This document shows positions 63,644-64,000 of a stretch of DNA of 64,000 bases, piece after piece (the stretch's first letter is position 1; each line of letters begins with the position of its first letter). The stretch comes from Oscillospiraceae bacterium (GTDB taxonomy: Bacteria; Bacillota; Clostridia; Saccharofermentanales; Saccharofermentanaceae), in NCBI GenBank assembly GCA_902780785.1, contig CACZGS010000001.1, positions 1 through 64,000 of the forward strand, written 5' to 3'. Position numbers and translations under genes: made by a program. Under the pieces are notes generated by a model, which made no database searches, was not told where the DNA came from, and saw only the letters and a program-made list of their open reading frames with translations.

Positions 63644-64000
63644 ATGAAGGGTAAATGGAGACAGAATCTTCATATCGAACCTCCCGAAGGCTGGATGAAC
63701 GACCCTAACGGATTGTGCTTTTTTGACGGCTTTTATCACGTATATTTCCAATATTCACCGGGCACCCCGAATGGCGAAAGTGTACGCCGCTGGGGCCATT
63801 ATGTGAGCCCTGATCTTCTCTCTTGGAAATACAAGGGCATTGTTCTTGATGCCGACATTCCCGAAGACCGCGACGGCGTATTCTCCGGCTGCGCTCTGCC
63901 TTCGGATGATCACATTGATTTCTTCTATACAGGCAATGTCATGGAAGAAGGCGAGCACGATTATGTGCTTGAAGGAAGAGGCGCGAATGTCATTCATGTC
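63644..64000 (+). CDS. Glycoside hydrolase family 32 (sucrose/fructan hydrolase), partial at window end
   Basis: The first 119 codons only. After MKGKWRQNLHIEPPEG comes the nucleophile motif WMNDPNG, then YHVYFQYSP, WGHYVSPDLLSW and FSGCAL, all typical of GH32. It likely hydrolyses sucrose, sucrose-6-phosphate or fructans. A GCGGAGG site precedes the ATG at 63644. The rest lies beyond position 64000. Confidence 0.93.
   Translation, partial: MKGKWRQNLHIEPPEGWMNDPNGLCFFDGFYHVYFQYSPGTPNGESVRRWGHYVSPDLLSWKYKGIVLDADIPEDRDGVFSGCALPSDDHIDFFYTGNVMEEGEHDYVLEGRGANVIHV

Overview
The window looks like a chromosomal segment of a saccharolytic, anaerobic, Clostridia-type member of the Bacillota. The evidence is gene content and order (rpsF-ssb-rpsR / rplI-dnaB-tilS-hpt-ftsH, rimP-nusA-ylxR-ylxQ-infB-rbfA-nrnA-truB-ribF), strong AGGAGG-type ribosome sites, TTGACA/TATAAT promoters, an FprA flavodiiron protein, and a queuosine-precursor salvage locus. 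Base composition is moderate, except for one AT-rich patch near 22.3-25.0 kb. I could not assign a genus. No rRNA, tRNA, CRISPR array, transposase or phage gene was seen.

Layout. 0-1.5 kb: a TetR regulator with a textbook autoregulated promoter, overlapping a frameshifted FMN-reductase gene. 1.6-9.1 kb: a small membrane protein; a MoxR / DUF58 / DUF4129 operon; a PrsW-type protease with zinc ribbons; a membrane HD-GYP protein with a duplicated C-terminal domain. 9.1-10.5 kb: a queuosine-precursor transporter and QueF behind a transcription-attenuation leader that resembles a preQ1 riboswitch. 10.5-14.5 kb: a Pro/Ala-rich zinc-ribbon protein, release factor 1, and a Sua5 protein fused to a pseudo-phosphatase. 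14.6-22.2 kb: ribosomal proteins, SSB, DnaB, TilS, Hpt and FtsH. 22.3-25.7 kb: an AT-rich accessory patch with SUKH, DUF4291 and orphan genes. 25.7-33 kb: RF3 (minus strand), MalQ, GlpK, an AEC transporter, an SseB-like protein and an anchored protein. 33-38.6 kb: a purine salvage operon (Xpt, BMP lipoprotein, nucleoside ABC transporter). 38.6-45.6 kb: FprA, a C11 peptidase, acetolactate synthase and HPF. 45.7-52.8 kb: smaller accessory and envelope genes, including a polysaccharide deacetylase, a DUF2974 hydrolase, regulators and MscL. 52.9-64 kb: the rimP-to-ribF translation operon, Lgt, RodA and a truncated GH32 hydrolase.

How it fits together. Most of the window is housekeeping: translation, replication, protein quality control and nucleotide salvage. 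The more unusual items are a Sua5 protein carrying a dead arginine/tyrosine-phosphatase domain, a terminator-antiterminator leader before the queuosine genes, attenuator-like hairpins before rplI and rimP, an apparent AUC start codon in xpt, a probable leaderless prfA mRNA, a duplicated domain behind HD-GYP, and a cluster of immunity-like orphan genes.
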